This document shows positions 34,544 to 46,690 of a stretch of DNA of 64,000 bases, in pieces. Source of the stretch: Haemonchus contortus. Taxonomy: Eukaryota > Nematoda > Chromadorea > Rhabditida > Trichostrongylidae. The position numbers were made by a program, and so were the translations under genes. The DNA is taken from the NCBI GenBank assembly GCA_000469685.2, contig LS997565.1, positions 40,114,519-40,178,518 of the forward strand, read 5' to 3'. Below the pieces are notes generated by a model. That model had not been told where the DNA came from. It was given only the letters and a program-made list of their open reading frames with translations, and ran no database searches. How positions within the stretch are numbered: the stretch's first letter is position 1; the number at the start of each line of letters is the position of its first letter.

Positions 34544-35989
34544 CGGCACGATCAGGCGATGTCGGTTTCGATATATTTCTAGAGGGGATCAGTACTAGAT
34601 TCTAATGGCGATTCAGGAATAAATGTAAGTTAACCACGATGTTTTTTCAACGCTGATCTCGAATGTGCATGCAAAATCTGCAAAACAGTTGTGAAAACAA
34701 AGTTACAGCAGCTTTTAACCCTTTGATAAGCGACTGAGTAGGGTGAATCAACGTGCAAGTCATGGCGAAATGGCTGGGATGCTTGGGTCTCGAACGTAAC
34801 ATGAAACTATGGGTTCTTGATGATGCGCTCGTTTTTCTGCTGATGTCATCCGAACGTTTGCGGAAAAGCCTAACGCCTCATAGTGGCCATCAATAGTACT
34901 AGCTCACCCTTGAGGGACAGCGAAAGCGCTTATTCAGAGGAAATACAACCCCCCCCCCTTCCTTTTGCATCGGAAAATTGGAGTAAGCCTCGTGGCTTTT
35001 GGGAGGGCTGCTCTAACTTCTGGGTTCGCGAGTACGGCAAAAGTAAAGGATAAGGGTTTCAGGTGCAAGTAAGATGGTCCATTACGATGTGGATAAAGCA
35101 GTTATTGAGTTATTTCCTCGGAAAAAAGCCTTTTTCGTCAGCAGAAGAAAAGTTATAGGCTTACTGCACCGAATATCAGAATAAAGCCTGAATTGAAAAT
35201 CCTAAGTTGGGGTCCTTTTTGTTTCTCTTGATAACCCTGTTCTATGTTTTAGCTCCAAAATGCACTGAGGACATGGTCATCGTCACATCAGGAGACTAGA
35301 GTGAATTAGCACTAACGACTTCTACGAAATCGTCGGAATGCAGTCGAAAACAACATTTAATTGGTGGGTTGTTCCCTAGTACTTTTTGTTTTAGCGATAA
35401 AATGGAGAAGAAATGGAAATACGACACATCCTCTCTGAAAATGATTTTATCGTAAAAGGAATTCGATTCCTGCGACTCTGCTCGGGCATTGTCTGAATAG
35501 AAAGTACAAGGAGCCGCCTCACATTTCGCAAATCCATTTCTAGCCGGGATTCCGCCAAGCCACTTTATCAGATTGTATGCGAATCCTCGCGAGAGCCAGG
35601 AAAGGTCAGGACGGACTTCCTGTCCAAAAAAACTTCGCCTGTGCCTCTTATGTGTGCGCGAGGGCTGTGTATAGCTAATTGAGGCGTAAACTGTTTGCTA
35701 TACAGCGCTAGTGAGTTAAGTCTGTTGACCTCTTCTCTTCTCAATCGGGTCTCATAGGGAGCAGAAGCTTCTGTAGCCTCCTTCACGATTCTGTTCCCCA
35801 GAACACATGCGGTACCTTCACATATTGATCCCAAATTTCTGGCATGCGCGCGTGCGACCGTGTGAATTTGCTAACAGCTAAAGCTTCATTACTGCTATAG
35901 GTGTCGTATCAGTAGCATTGGTAAGCTGAATGAACTGGCTTTGCGTTCTGTCAGAGACCACATGAGAATATGTTTTTTAAGATTATGCA
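34544..35989. other. No supported gene
   Basis: Unassigned. The minus frame at 35568-35834 (88 codons) has no motif or splice context. Confidence 0.4.
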
Positions 35990-37282
35990 TAGGAAACATA
36001 CAATTTCAATGATTGTTGGACTACCCATTACTAGAAAAAGTGCTCGGGATCCCGCACCGCTGCAGTGCCCTGCGTGCCATAGCTGCTGCAAGCTGGGGTG
36101 CGGGGAGAGGGTCGGATTTAAATTTCCAGTTCGTGATAACGGGGCGAAGGTCGCGAAGGCACTGCCGCATGCATGCGTGCGACCGTGGGAATTTGTTCGC
36201 AAAGCTAACAACCCGTAGGTAGAATGGCAAAGCTCCAGACAGACTAACAGACAGACAAATATTCTATATATTCCTGTCTTCAGTAACCTTCGGAAGAGGT
36301 TTGTGAGGGAAGCAATTTCCGTGTGGAGTTCACGAAGCCAAGAAACGGAACCTCATTTCCTAATCTTTGATCAGTAGCCTCCAGTCCAGCTTTTTATTGA
36401 TAGATGTTTGTCGGATAGCATCCCAGTTACCAGTCCCTCAATCGAAGACGAGATGAGATTTGGAAGGGAAAGTAGACTGAAAAAGGAACGTTATCGTTGA
36501 AATCCACATGGTGCATTATTTGGATCCATAGGTTATTAGAAGAGAGATGTTTGCTGTGGGGGATTCCCTAGAGAGCACGGAATTGTACATATTTACGTAA
36601 TCGAAAAGCTCGGAACGAAGGATAATTCCACTCGTTAGGAAGTCTGTTGAAGTCTGATCTTTGTCACCAGAGGGACATCTGCTTCATGCCACTTGGACTC
36701 TCGGAAATGGAAGCCGCTCTACCAAAAGTAGGAATTCGGGCAAAAAAGACTACTCCCTAGACTGGTGAAGAAGCGAAATTGAAGGATTCCTCCCTTGAAA
36801 CTAATCAAGTCAGTTTCAAAGACACGGCAACGGAAGACTGAGATTCATCAACGCAATTTCAACGATTGGTGGACTACCCATCACTAGAAAAAGTGCTCGG
36901 GATCCCGTACCGCTGGCATGCCCCGCGTGCCATAGCTGCAGCAAGCCGGTGTGCAGGGAAAGGGCGATTTGAAATCTCAGTTCATGATTGCGGGAGAAAT
37001 CTCGCGAATAGACGGCCACGGGTGTGTGCGACCGTGGGAGTTTGTTCACACAGTTACCAAAGCAACTCGTAGGAAGAATGGCAAAGCTCCGAACAGACGA
37101 ACAGACAGACAAACATTCTATATATTCCTGTCTTCAATTACATTCAGTAGAAGTTCGTGAGGGAAGCAATTTCCGGGAGGAGTTTACCAACCAAAGGAAC
37201 GGAAACTCATTTCCTCATCTTTGATCAGTAGCCTTCGGTCCAGCTTTTCAGCTTTTAATGGATGTTTGTCGCTTAACAGTCA
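35990..37282. repeat. Interleaved direct repeats: D (35990-36430), F (36440-36825), D' (36850-37282)
   Basis: D and D' share long blocks: GGACTACCCAT, CTAGAAAAAGTGCTCGGGAT, GCGTGCCATAGCTGC, TGCGACCGTGGGA, GGCAAAGCTCC, CAGACAGACAAA, TTCTATATATTCCTGTCTTC and TTTGATCAGTAGCC. F, between them, recurs in the same orientation at about 40450-40850. On the minus strand the D units read ATATATAGAA followed by GTCTGTCTG, which is similar to Helitron-like 5' ends, but no complete element boundary is seen. Frames of 66-98 residues here are repeat artefacts. Confidence 0.7.
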
Positions 37283-37518
37283 TGTTCCTGTGGTAGTTCA
37301 CTGAGATGGGCGAGATAAATAACTGGACTTGAGTCGATGAAGCATCTATAAAGATACTGGATTCCCATGATTTTTCCTAATTTTTTAGATTTGCTCAGAA
37401 TCGATTTGGAACTACCATAATGGTATGCGATAATTCGTATGGGCGACAGACAGTAGATGAAGATAAGCCATACATTCAGAAGAAAACCAGTTAGTAGGAA
37501 GAACGTCATATCCTGCAT
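37273..37518 (-). CDS. Candidate small secreted or membrane protein, 81 aa
   Basis: From ATG at 37518 a minus-strand frame encodes a strongly hydrophobic start (MTFFLLTGFLLNVWLIFIYC after two codons) that would serve as a signal peptide or anchor. A lysine-rich middle (SKSKKLGK) and a tail with two cysteines overall follow, ending at TAA 37275-37273. TTTGCACGCAG about 15-20 bases upstream could be a trans-splice acceptor. The stop codon lies at the edge of repeat D'. No family recognised; the frame could be chance in T-rich DNA. Confidence 0.28.
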   Translation of the reverse strand: MQDMTFFLLTGFLLNVWLIFIYCLSPIRIIAYHYGSSKSILSKSKKLGKIMGIQYLYRCFIDSSPVIYLAHLSELPQEHDC

Positions 37519-38825
37519 TTTCAAGGATCATCTGCGTGCAAATTGTTCATTAGAAACTTCAGACGGGAGTATCAGAAGTCCTACCAAAACTAGAAGATGT
37601 GCATGGGTTGAGTGAAAATAAACACACAGGGATTTTGGCATCAGCAAAGAATCAAGCCGAAATGAAGGTTTTACGGCTAGAAAAAGATTAAAAATCTGGA
37701 ACACTCGAAATTAATTAAGAAAAGAGGAATAGGACGAATGTGCTGCAAACAGAATTGCTGACGAGAGAATAAAGCGCTTAGTATCTCTGGAGACGAATAG
37801 CTTAAAAACAGAAAGCACGAGGGTGTGAAGGCAGAGAAAAAAATGGTGGGGTAGGGAAGGTGGCGTGAGTCATTTTTACCAGAACAGTGCAAAAAAACTT
37901 TTCTAGCAGCATTCGAGCATTTCAGTGAAAGCAGAGGACGGGAGGGAAGGGGAAAGACGAAGATGAATCGGTATCATTTCATGAATAAATGGCAATAAAG
38001 CAGGGAATGAAAAAGGGTCGATCAGAGAACAGCGAGATGGCATTGCAGAGGAGTCGACACATCATTTTTGATTTTTCGAGGATGAAAAATCAGCAGAAGG
38101 AGCGGAGTTGACTCAGAAAGCTAGTAATACCGATATTTGATTGTATTTTCAAGAGCCCGATCCATCAGTTGAGGAGAAGGAGAAGCGGGAACGATACAGT
38201 ATCCGGTAAGACTGACTTCATGAAAAGTGAAAATGATCACCTTATAATTTGTAGCATTAAATTCTTACACGCAAGTTCATTCTTGCATCTTAGATTATAA
38301 GGAACCTGATATCAAATTATTAAGGCACTCCTATAATCTCTTGCAAGCACGAAAACCAAGAATGTGGGTTAGCCTTTGCTCTCTTTGCTCGTGGTTGGCC
38401 TGGGCATGTACTGAATCTCGGATCAATCCCTGACTTCCCAAGCACCACCTAAGCTCAAGTTGCAAGTAACATTCTTTCAGTAATGCCCCACGGAAAGCGC
38501 ATCCCATGTAGGAAAGGGAATCATATATTAATACAAGGCTCCGAAGGACAGAAATTGTTTCCCGCTTCCTTATCGTAGACAACGCCTATTATTAACAAAG
38601 TAGTAGTAGAGGCCAAACAACAAAAGCAGCTCTCAGAAGAATGATATAGTATTAACATGATGGACTAAGAATGGTTTATCGTTGGGTTCAGAACCGCGTC
38701 AAAAATTGTGAAGCCTATGAGGTCGCTTAATGAAATCTGGGTCATTTAGTTGAGCTGGTACATTGAAGTACTGCTATCAACAGCTTGTGGTGAGCCTTAA
38801 ATTCAAAGCAATGGTTGCTTTACTT
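37519..38825. other. No supported gene
   Basis: Unassigned, purine-rich on the plus strand around 37680-38110. Confidence 0.4.
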
Positions 38826-40292
38826 ACCAGGGAAGGATCCCAACTCGAAGTGGCCATTTGAAGTAAGACCTATACAACTAGATGTGTTTTTGGGCGCTGA
38901 ATTCAAATCCGCTTTCCAAATCTGCCAAGCGTTTCTCTGAACAGAGTTATGAGGGTGGTTTCAGGTGACATTACAAGAGAAAACTTAAATTACATGGAAG
39001 CAGCTCGCACCTCAACGGCGGCTTGGTGCAGTGGTAAGCGTGACGCTTCATGGGCGAGAGGGTAGGGTTCGGACTTTGTGTGGGACCGAGTTTTTGCATT
39101 ATATAGAATTTTTCCCTCCAAGACTGGGAAATACTCTCATGGTGATTTTTTCACGTTTTATGGCCTTTTAAGGCTTTGCTGATACCTTCTCCTACCTACC
39201 TACCTGTTACCGAGTGGGAAATTGCGCAAAATTTGGAGTCCGGGCGAGTAAAACGCATATGATGAGCAATGATGTTGCTAGAGTGGGTGCTGATGCTAGA
39301 TTAGGTGTGATGGTGCGTAGCAGATCCGAACCCCCCTACACCGGCATTGTTGATAGTGAACTCGTGGACATCATTCAAAGACCAGAAAGCTATTCAGCGC
39401 GTCTTACATCCACAAAAGCAGGTGAAGGGAATGACACCCTGCTCGAGGCTTTCACGAGGCTAATACAGCCGTTAGAATCTCATTCCTCATTTTCTTCTAG
39501 AAATATGGTTAAACGCACCACCTCATATGTAATAGCTCATGATCTCAACTTTTACGTGTACACACGGGACTCCATTATTTGCCTACTATCGCCTGCCTAT
39601 TTTCAGTTCTAGGCGGTGAGATTTAGAATATCTCTCTTCTATTCATGGTATGCCGCCGGCTACTTGAGCACTCACACGGGTGGTTTTCGGACGCCTACTC
39701 AATACTGTTTTCCTTCTGATCTGGGGTTAGGGAGTGTAAAGCAACGAGCTGTGACGAGTTATTTTTCATCCGTTCCTCCCATTGTGAAAAGTTCCTTCGC
39801 TCCAAACATTCCGTGCTAGAGTATCACACTTGTTACTAAAGTGGCAAAAGTTACCCTACTGTGAGTCCTGCTGTGAATATAGAGTGCATGGGCATGCGAG
39901 TAAAACTGAAGTATTACTTCAAGTAGATAAATATCGGCAAAGGCCTTAAAAGGTCATAAAACGTGATAAAATCACCATGAGAGTATTTCCTAGTCCTGGA
40001 GGGAAAAATTCTATATAATGCAAAAACTTGGTCCTCCACAAAATCCAAACCCTAGTCTCTCGCCCATGAAGCGTCACGCTTACCACTACACCAAGCCGCC
40101 GTTAAGGAGCGGGCTGCTTCCATGTGATTTAAGTTTTCTCATGTAATGTCACCTTAAACCACCCTCATAACTCCGTTCAGAGAATCGCTTGGCAGATTTG
40201 GAAAGCGGATTTGAACTCAGCGCCCAAAAATACATCTAATAGTATAGGTCTTATTTCAAATGGCCACTTCGAGTTGGGATCCTTCCCTGGTT
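38826..40292. mobile_element. Foldback element, ~1.47 kb, ~0.36 kb inverted arms carrying tRNA-like sequence
   Basis: The left arm (38826-39187) starts ACCAGGGAAGGATCCCAACTC; the right arm (39930-40292) is its near-exact reverse, ending GATCCTTCCCTGGT. Inside each arm is a tRNA-like segment: GGCTTGGTGCAGTGGTAAGC (A box) and GGGTAGGGTTCGGACTTTG (B box) at about 39017-39085, mirrored at 40050-40110. The 0.74 kb between the arms contains a 117-codon open frame from ATG at 39259 to 39612, with no recognised domain. It looks like a foldback transposon or two inverted copies of a tRNA-derived SINE family distinct from the main one. Confidence 0.75.
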
Positions 40293-40449
40293 AGTGCTTA
40301 GAAAGCTTCACGGCTTTTCTTGTGGCGGACTTGTTACTACTTTGAGCTGTACAGCCTCTGACACCATAACTTCCAACACCCTCGTCCACATAGCCGTAAC
40401 CCCTACCCCCATGCTTGAATACTTCGAACGATTGCGAATATAACGATAG

Positions 40450-40850
40450 TATCTGAGCTCCCCATAACTCAATGAAAGACGAGATCGAATTATGGAAAGG
40501 AAAATGGAATGAATGATAGAAGTACTGCCAAAAATCCTTTCGGTGAATGATTTGGACCATAGATTATTTGGCGAGAGATGTTTGCTCCGAGAGGTTCCCC
40601 AGAGAGTACAGAATTGTATTTACGTAGTTGAAAAACTTGGAACGAAGGGCCATTCCATTCGTTAGGAAGCTTGTTGAAGTCTGAACTTTGTCACCAGAGG
40701 GACATGTAATTCATGTCACTTGGATATCGGGAAATGGAAGCCTCTCTGCCAAACGTAGGCAACTCGGACAAGAAGTGCTCCCAAGACTCTTAAAAAAACG
40801 AACTCGAAGGATTAGCGTCCTTAAAACTAATCAAATCAACTTCCATGTTA
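40450..40850. repeat. Second copy of repeat F
   Basis: It shares with 36440-36825: GAGAGATGTTTGCT, TTCCCCAGAGAG or TTCCCTAGAGAG, ATTTACGTA, AACGAAGG, TCGTTAGGAAG, TTTGTCACCAGAGGGACAT and AAACTAATCAA. Same orientation, roughly 4 kb apart. Confidence 0.65.
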
Positions 40851-42580
40851 CGGGTTCGATATTGGAGACGTCAGCGCTACCTACTAACCTCTGCCATAGG
40901 CAAAACTATTAGCCTCTCTGGTTCATAGGACTTTTCATATTTACCCGAGTAGCCGAATTTCATCTCTGCCAGTGCTTCTACCACTTGGGGACCTTGTCCC
41001 AGAGTTTTCCAGACTCTCCGCAATAAAATCACCCACAGCGTAGAAGAAATTTTTAGTGATCCATCTGCGAGTACTCCTGTGATGGTATTTAGTATTATAA
41101 GGAAGAGAATTTGTCTCAGAGTGAAATTTCGATAAGGCCCAACTGTGATCTCTAAATATCGACAGCTCGTATGGAAACACAGTTTCAAACTGCAGAGGCA
41201 CTCACTTGATCGTGAGCCCCTGCTCCACCTTGGACAGTTCGAAACAAAGTTAGATGATAACTTAGCGTCACTCGAATCAGTATCCCTGTTTAGCGATGTT
41301 TGGATGGATTAATCACCATGTGCTTATTCAGTAGCTACTCCATTGTGTGTGAAAGTATAATCTTGATTTTACTTCAAAGAAATTATCAAAAGTAGTGAGT
41401 ATAACATTTCTGATGTAATAAAGTACTATACATGTTGACACTTAAACAAACTTATTGAATTAAAGTGGTTAAATCAAATGTAGTTTTGCCCATCTGTGGA
41501 TGCCCAAATTTGCGTTGGTTCCATTCAGAAGTGTAGCGTTGTTGCCATGTCTTGGAGCTCTACGTCTCTGCAATCTCATAAAGACTGTTTGCACATTCCT
41601 GGATGCCCTTACCATTAGACTAAGCGGAACTGGTTCATACGATGCTCAGTGTTCAGTGCTTTATGGGTCAGATCATTTTAGTCCAGTTGTTCAACATATT
41701 CTATAAGAGGAGTGAGAAAGGCTGGTAAGTATGACTGGGATTCTAAACGGCCCTCATCACAACCATCCCCTGTAGTAACATAACTCACCACTGCATCACT
41801 TCCTTCAAAACTCAACTCAAGATCTGCTAGTTTTGTTAAGGATTCCCTTCACTCAACATATAGTACAACATTACACATGACATGTACTTCTGTCTGCATC
41901 TGACATAGTCTTCAACTGCCGTACTAAGGTTCAAATGTTGGAAAAGCTGAGCGCTCGCGTAGACGCATCTCATTGATCATGAAAAATCAGCATAATTTCA
42001 ACGCCCCAAAGTGAAATACGACTTTTTTTAAAGGTAAAAACTGATCCAGAAGTACTCACCGAAGCGTCAGCATGAGTGAAGTCGCCCAATCACCAATTTC
42101 TTCACTACAACTTCACTTATCATCGATCATTACCATTTCGTAGAGTAAGCTGTTGATTACAGTTATTTCAGAGACTGCTTTTCCTCGACACTGTGGATCA
42201 ACTAAATTCATGTAGCGATCCTGCTGTTTTTGCTGCCACAACTTTGGAGAGCGAGCGTCGCTGTGGTGATGGGAAGCTTCCCTCTGAACCTTACAAGCCA
42301 TTTGCGATCTTCCCAGCCTTCGAGCGGCAGGTTAGTCAAAGTTCCTTATAATGTGTGTGCTTAAAGAACCCGAGCAACACGTGTTGTGATGGGAGCGCTA
42401 CCGAAAAGAAAACTCTTCTCCTGCATTCCGCTTGACGGGAGTTCGTATCCATTTTAGGAGGTTGGGATTCACTCAGTTGAACCTCCTCCATCAAAACCTG
42501 AACCGTAACTCCGAATAGCCCTTAAACTAAATATAAAAGCCTTAGCTCGCCTTGAGACTCTTAGAGAACTTTCAAAAAAC
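40851..42580. other. No confident gene
   Basis: At 40877-41201 two minus-strand frames are open together for 86-103 codons. One is bounded by TGCCTCTGCAG (near 41187) and a CTCGG|GTAAAT donor (near 40940), so it could be an exon. No partner exon or domain was found. The rest is unassigned. Confidence 0.35.
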
Positions 42581-43074
42581 TGGGTTGTTCGGAAAGTTCC
42601 TGTCTATTTGGATGCGCTGCGTTCACCAACTCTTCTGTTATTTAAAGTTTTCGAAACAACCATAATAAATTTGTGTTTTTTAGAAAGGTAAACAGCCCTC
42701 AATATTTCAGTCTAAAGTATGTTAAGATTCCTTCAGCACCTGTTGTGTAGAAACGGTTCAAAGGAGGAGCATCATCGAAAGCAGTTTCAGCATCTAGCAC
42801 TTGTCTTCTATCGCCAAAGCAAGAGTACAACTTGAAGGGCCAAAAGAAATATTTCAACTACGGAGGCAATGCTCTATCAGTTTACACAGTGCGTGAATCG
42901 TTTGCAAAAATTTGACGGAGTGAAACCACACTTAAAAATCGGCAGCGGTGGGAGAGGCCATTTAAAGGCAGTGTTTACAAAAAAGTTAGGGTACCCTTTT
43001 TCGACGGGAATTGATAGGACTGCTCTAGAATAAAGCGATAACAACGAAACAAGCGCAAAAAACGATGAACAAAA

Positions 43075-43480
43075 ATAAGGGGGGCGCGCGATTCACGCGT
43101 GACCCCCTTAGGGCTCTTCGCGCATGCAGCATCGTTTCAGTACCTTTCTGTTGAGACGGACCAAATGAATTTGCAGTAGTCCACGGCTTCACCATGAATA
43201 CAACAAATCTCTTCACTATGGCAAAAAAGCCCCTTCGAGATTGATAATTCACCTCATAGGTCAACAATTTACTTGTCAAACGTTCAAAATAAGAATACTT
43301 TCAAATTTTTTGCTCCTAGTAAACGCAATCCTTCTGTAAACGTGCACCGTTGGTCATTTCTTCACTTATTTTATTTATAAGCTCTTATTTCTCCCGTTAT
43401 GATGGTAGGATGATGTTTTAGCGCGTTTTGTCCGATGACCTCATTATATTGACGCGTGAATCGCACCACCCCCCAAAAAT
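43075..43480. repeat. Nested inverted repeat (~0.4 kb)
   Basis: GGGGGGCGCGCGATTCACGCGT at 43080-43101 is mirrored by ACGCGTGAATCGCACCACCCCCC at about 43453-43475. It lies between the two halves of the mariner relic, so it probably inserted into it. Confidence 0.55.
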
Positions 43481-43799
43481 AATTACAAATGGTCAAAAAA
43501 GAGCTGGAAAGGGGGGTTGGACGTATTTCACATTGAAAAAACGACGGTTAGGGAGTGTTCGAGCGAGAATGCACGAACGCGACGCTATGTCCGCAATACA
43601 AACAACACATCGAAATTAACGGAGTTTCTAAAATAAAAAAAAAACGTTTGCATGCAATAATCTACACAAAATATGTAAAATCTTCAATAAACTTACGAGA
43701 ATAGTTAAAGAATGCTACCGTAAAAAATTAATAACACAAAAAAACAAACGATACGCGAATAATAGGAATAACAGCCGAATACTAGCCCCTGTGCGAGGC

Positions 43800-44071
43800 G
43801 GTCGACCAACTGATCATTCCTGGCAATTTGCCAACCTGCGTATCGATTTTTCGCCAACTTCGCTCCAGTGCGAATGTGGTGAAGGACAGTTGGAACAAGT
43901 AGTCAACCTAGCGAGGGGCGGAGGCATCCCGTCCCCCAAAGTTCCTGCCCTTATCGTGCCCAATCCAGGCGTTTTCCGACCTAATTCCTGCACAAATGGT
44001 ATCAGAGGGGGCTTCGAATTCAAACCATGTGCAAATCTCCGAAACCCTTTTTTCGTGAACAGTGCCTTTAA
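43800..44071 (+). mobile_element. Family A element, right-end fragment nested in mariner relic
   Basis: CGTTTTCCGACCTAATTCCTGC, AATGGTATCAGAGGGGGC and TTTTTTCGTGAACAGTGCCTTTAA match the right end of the TTAA family. CGCTCCAGTGCGAATGTGG at 43860 is shared with a stretch near 47290 rather than with the main copies, suggesting a subfamily. Confidence 0.55.
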
Positions 44072-44879
44072 GCTGCTAGCAACAAAACAGTATTTCAACT
44101 GGAACAACTTTTGAAATAACACAGAGCCTCAGTGTGTCCAATTTCGACTATACACGAACTTTTGGGGGATTTGTTGGGTAGGTATCTCACAATTAAAGCG
44201 TGCGCAGCCTGTTGGGCCGCATTTCCGTGAGGATTTCGTTGCTTTAACGTAAAAAAATCAACATTTACTTAAATGGTAATGGAGATTGAACATGAGAAAT
44301 GGGTTGTGTACGGGAACGTAGAAAGGAAGTGATTGCGGTATCATCCCAGTGAACCGACCTAACCGCTTCAAAATTAAACTTAATGCATTGAAGAAAGTGT
44401 TCTTCGGTTGGTACTACAGGAGTTAGGAGTTGCTTGTTGTGAGCTGTTGCTGCACACTCAAACGACCCTCCTAAAATATGCTGCACTTAAATATACAATC
44501 TAAGGGCAGCATTAGAGCAGAAACGGTCAGAAGTGCCAATCGCAAAGTTTCTGACCACTTGTTTGAAATTACTGTTGTGGTTGCGACTTCTTACCCCCCG
44601 CCCATATAGTCCGGATATAGCACCACCAAAATATCACTTGTTCACATCTCTAAAGTCTTCTTTTTGTAGGAGATCATTAGCTTACCATGGAGTGCATAGA
44701 AGATTTTTGATTTAAAGTGTGGAATCTTCTTAAAAAGGGACAACGAAACATCTGAGGGGTTGATGAACCATTATCGAGTAGACTGGAGTATGCACCAACC
44801 ACTGCACCTATTTGTTCTTGAGAAATTTTGGCTCATAGTCGATCCCAAAATTTCAGCGAAATATTCTCCAAACAGCCCA

Positions 44880-46668
44880 ATATAAAACGCTGGTCCTGCA
44901 AACTCCTCCTGAGTACTTGAAACCTAAATCAAACGCTCACTCCGGGCTCGATCGATCGTAAACCGCTTCTACCTTGCTCGATAAGGATGATTCTCTTTTC
45001 CCTTTCTATCACAAAATTGGTAGCTGTTGAGCAAGTCTGGTGCTTGTAGGCCCCCTCAAAAACTACCAAGTGCCGTCATGTGCGTTTCGGTTGTGCATCC
45101 AGAATCCTGATCGTAACGAGTGTTGGATGCATTTTGCTTGAGCACCTATTTATCGAGTCTGCGGAACCAGAGAAGCATAGTTCCTCCGAAAAATCCAGAC
45201 TATTCGCCATAAGTATTTAGAAAACCCTCAAAAGTCTGTCTGACAATAAGATTGTCTTCTTAAAGACACTAGGTCCCGAGATTTTGGCTGTTCACGTCAA
45301 AAAACTGACAGACGTCCTAATTAAAAGTAGTGAATGCTTCTTCCTGAGCAGGTTTTCAGACGGTGGAACATTTATTGTGTCTGACCTTCCAACAAGTTTG
45401 ACTTCTTTGGAGTTATACAGTGTTATCTATCGCTCATGGCGGAGACCAACTCTAACCAGTTCCAACTCGAACCGATGAACTTCCGACTAACAAAAGTTCC
45501 AACAAGTCATCTACGAGAATTCCACCAACACCGACAGTTGCTGAACTTTAGGGACGATAGGGCAGATGGGACCGCCCCGTGAGCCACGATTCATTAAGAG
45601 TATCGTGACGTGAGTATGCCCCCTGTTGAAGAGTAGTAGTGGCTTCTATCTCATAGCATCTTGCATCATAATATCGTGCTTTCGTTTGCCATAATTTCCT
45701 CATAGATACATTCGCCTTGTAAAACCCAACCTATATCGACTCCATTCAAACCGTAGTACAGATCCTAGTGGCTTCCACTGCGCATTCGCGCTTTGGCGTG
45801 AAATCGCCATATATATGCAAACCGTACTCATTCAAAGGGATCAATGCGGACCTTCAGTGACCGGGAGCGGATGACGACGCCATCCCACACTTCTACAGTA
45901 TTGTATTCATCTGCTAATAAGTTCTTCTACTCTCGCCTCGACTCTGCACCCAGGAAACACCGGGCGCGCCCGAAACTGCACAGCTCCGAGAAGTCGTGAC
46001 ACTGTTCACTGCCACTGGGCACCGAGAAGTACCTCGTCAAACCCCAGGTAAAGAGGAAAGGGGCGCATTCCAACGCCACACCCCACTGTCCAAGTCCCGC
46101 AGAGGTATGTAGGGTAAGTGGTCACCAGTTACATTGATGCACTCGTCCCTATTATTCCTGGTTGGATTTCGATTTCATACCCAGAAAGCCTCTAGGATTT
46201 TCTAGCATAAGTACTGTCTTCGGTTCTCTAACAAGGCAAAACGTCGGGCAGAATAAATGTTCCACCGTTGTGCACATTACATGATACACGGAACGTCAAG
46301 CACGATAAATGTTCCACCATTAAAACTTCCTCGTTCAGAAACACTGCTTATAACAAATGTCCAGGTTTCGGGAAAGGCGAATATGTAACTTATTTTACGA
46401 TCCTGACTATAATTTGCATGAGTTTGGCAGAGGAGCATGCACTGAGGTAGGTGGTGCTGAAGCAAATCTAGATAGACAGACGAATAAAGTTGTTCAGTTT
46501 CGCAGAACGCTCAACATTAGCTCAGAAGTACTTGAATTGTTGTGTGCTTACAGGAACGTCCTATTTCTCTCAATAGGCTCAACTTAGTGTGAGAGTCAGT
46601 GAGGGGAGCTACACAAGCCCAGGTTCAATAATTTTTTCTCAGCATTGCTATCTAAGATTTGAAATTTC
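44880..46668. other. No supported gene; related short repeats at both sides
   Basis: GGTGGAACATTTATTGTGTCTGACC at 45361 is found reversed at about 46246-46268 and again at 46294-46318. These may be ends of an inverted-repeat element of about 0.95 kb. Nothing else is assigned. Confidence 0.4.
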
Positions 46669-46670
46669 AG
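46669..46670 (+). promoter_or_regulatory. Probable spliced-leader acceptor of the PAN gene
   Basis: GAAATTTCAG ends at 46670, 20 bases before the start codon at 46691, with no in-frame coding sequence needed upstream. Nematode trans-splice acceptors use this same consensus. Confidence 0.45.
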
Positions 46671-46690
46671 AAGCGATCCTTCTCATTAGG

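Larger units (their letters stand above)
42581..44879 (+). mobile_element. Mariner relic, split by nested insertions
   Basis: The left terminal repeat TGGGTTGTTCGGAAAGTTCC (42581) has a diverged mirror ATATTCTCCAAACAGCCCA at 44861-44879. At 42856-42960 a frame reads NYGGNALSVYTVRESFAKI, then a stop, then RSETTLKNRQRWERP, matching the mariner helix-turn-helix region. At about 44600-44640 LTPRPYSPDIAPPKYHLF carries the mariner catalytic-core signature YSPDLAP.DYHLF. The two halves are about 1.6 kb apart instead of the usual few hundred bases, the gap holding at least two other repeats. Stops and frameshifts make it inactive. Confidence 0.7.

Noticed and set aside
40877..41201. Two long overlapping minus-strand frames (103 and 86 codons)
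   Set aside because: One has splice-like borders, but no partner exon or domain was found and both frames are open together, so neither is called.
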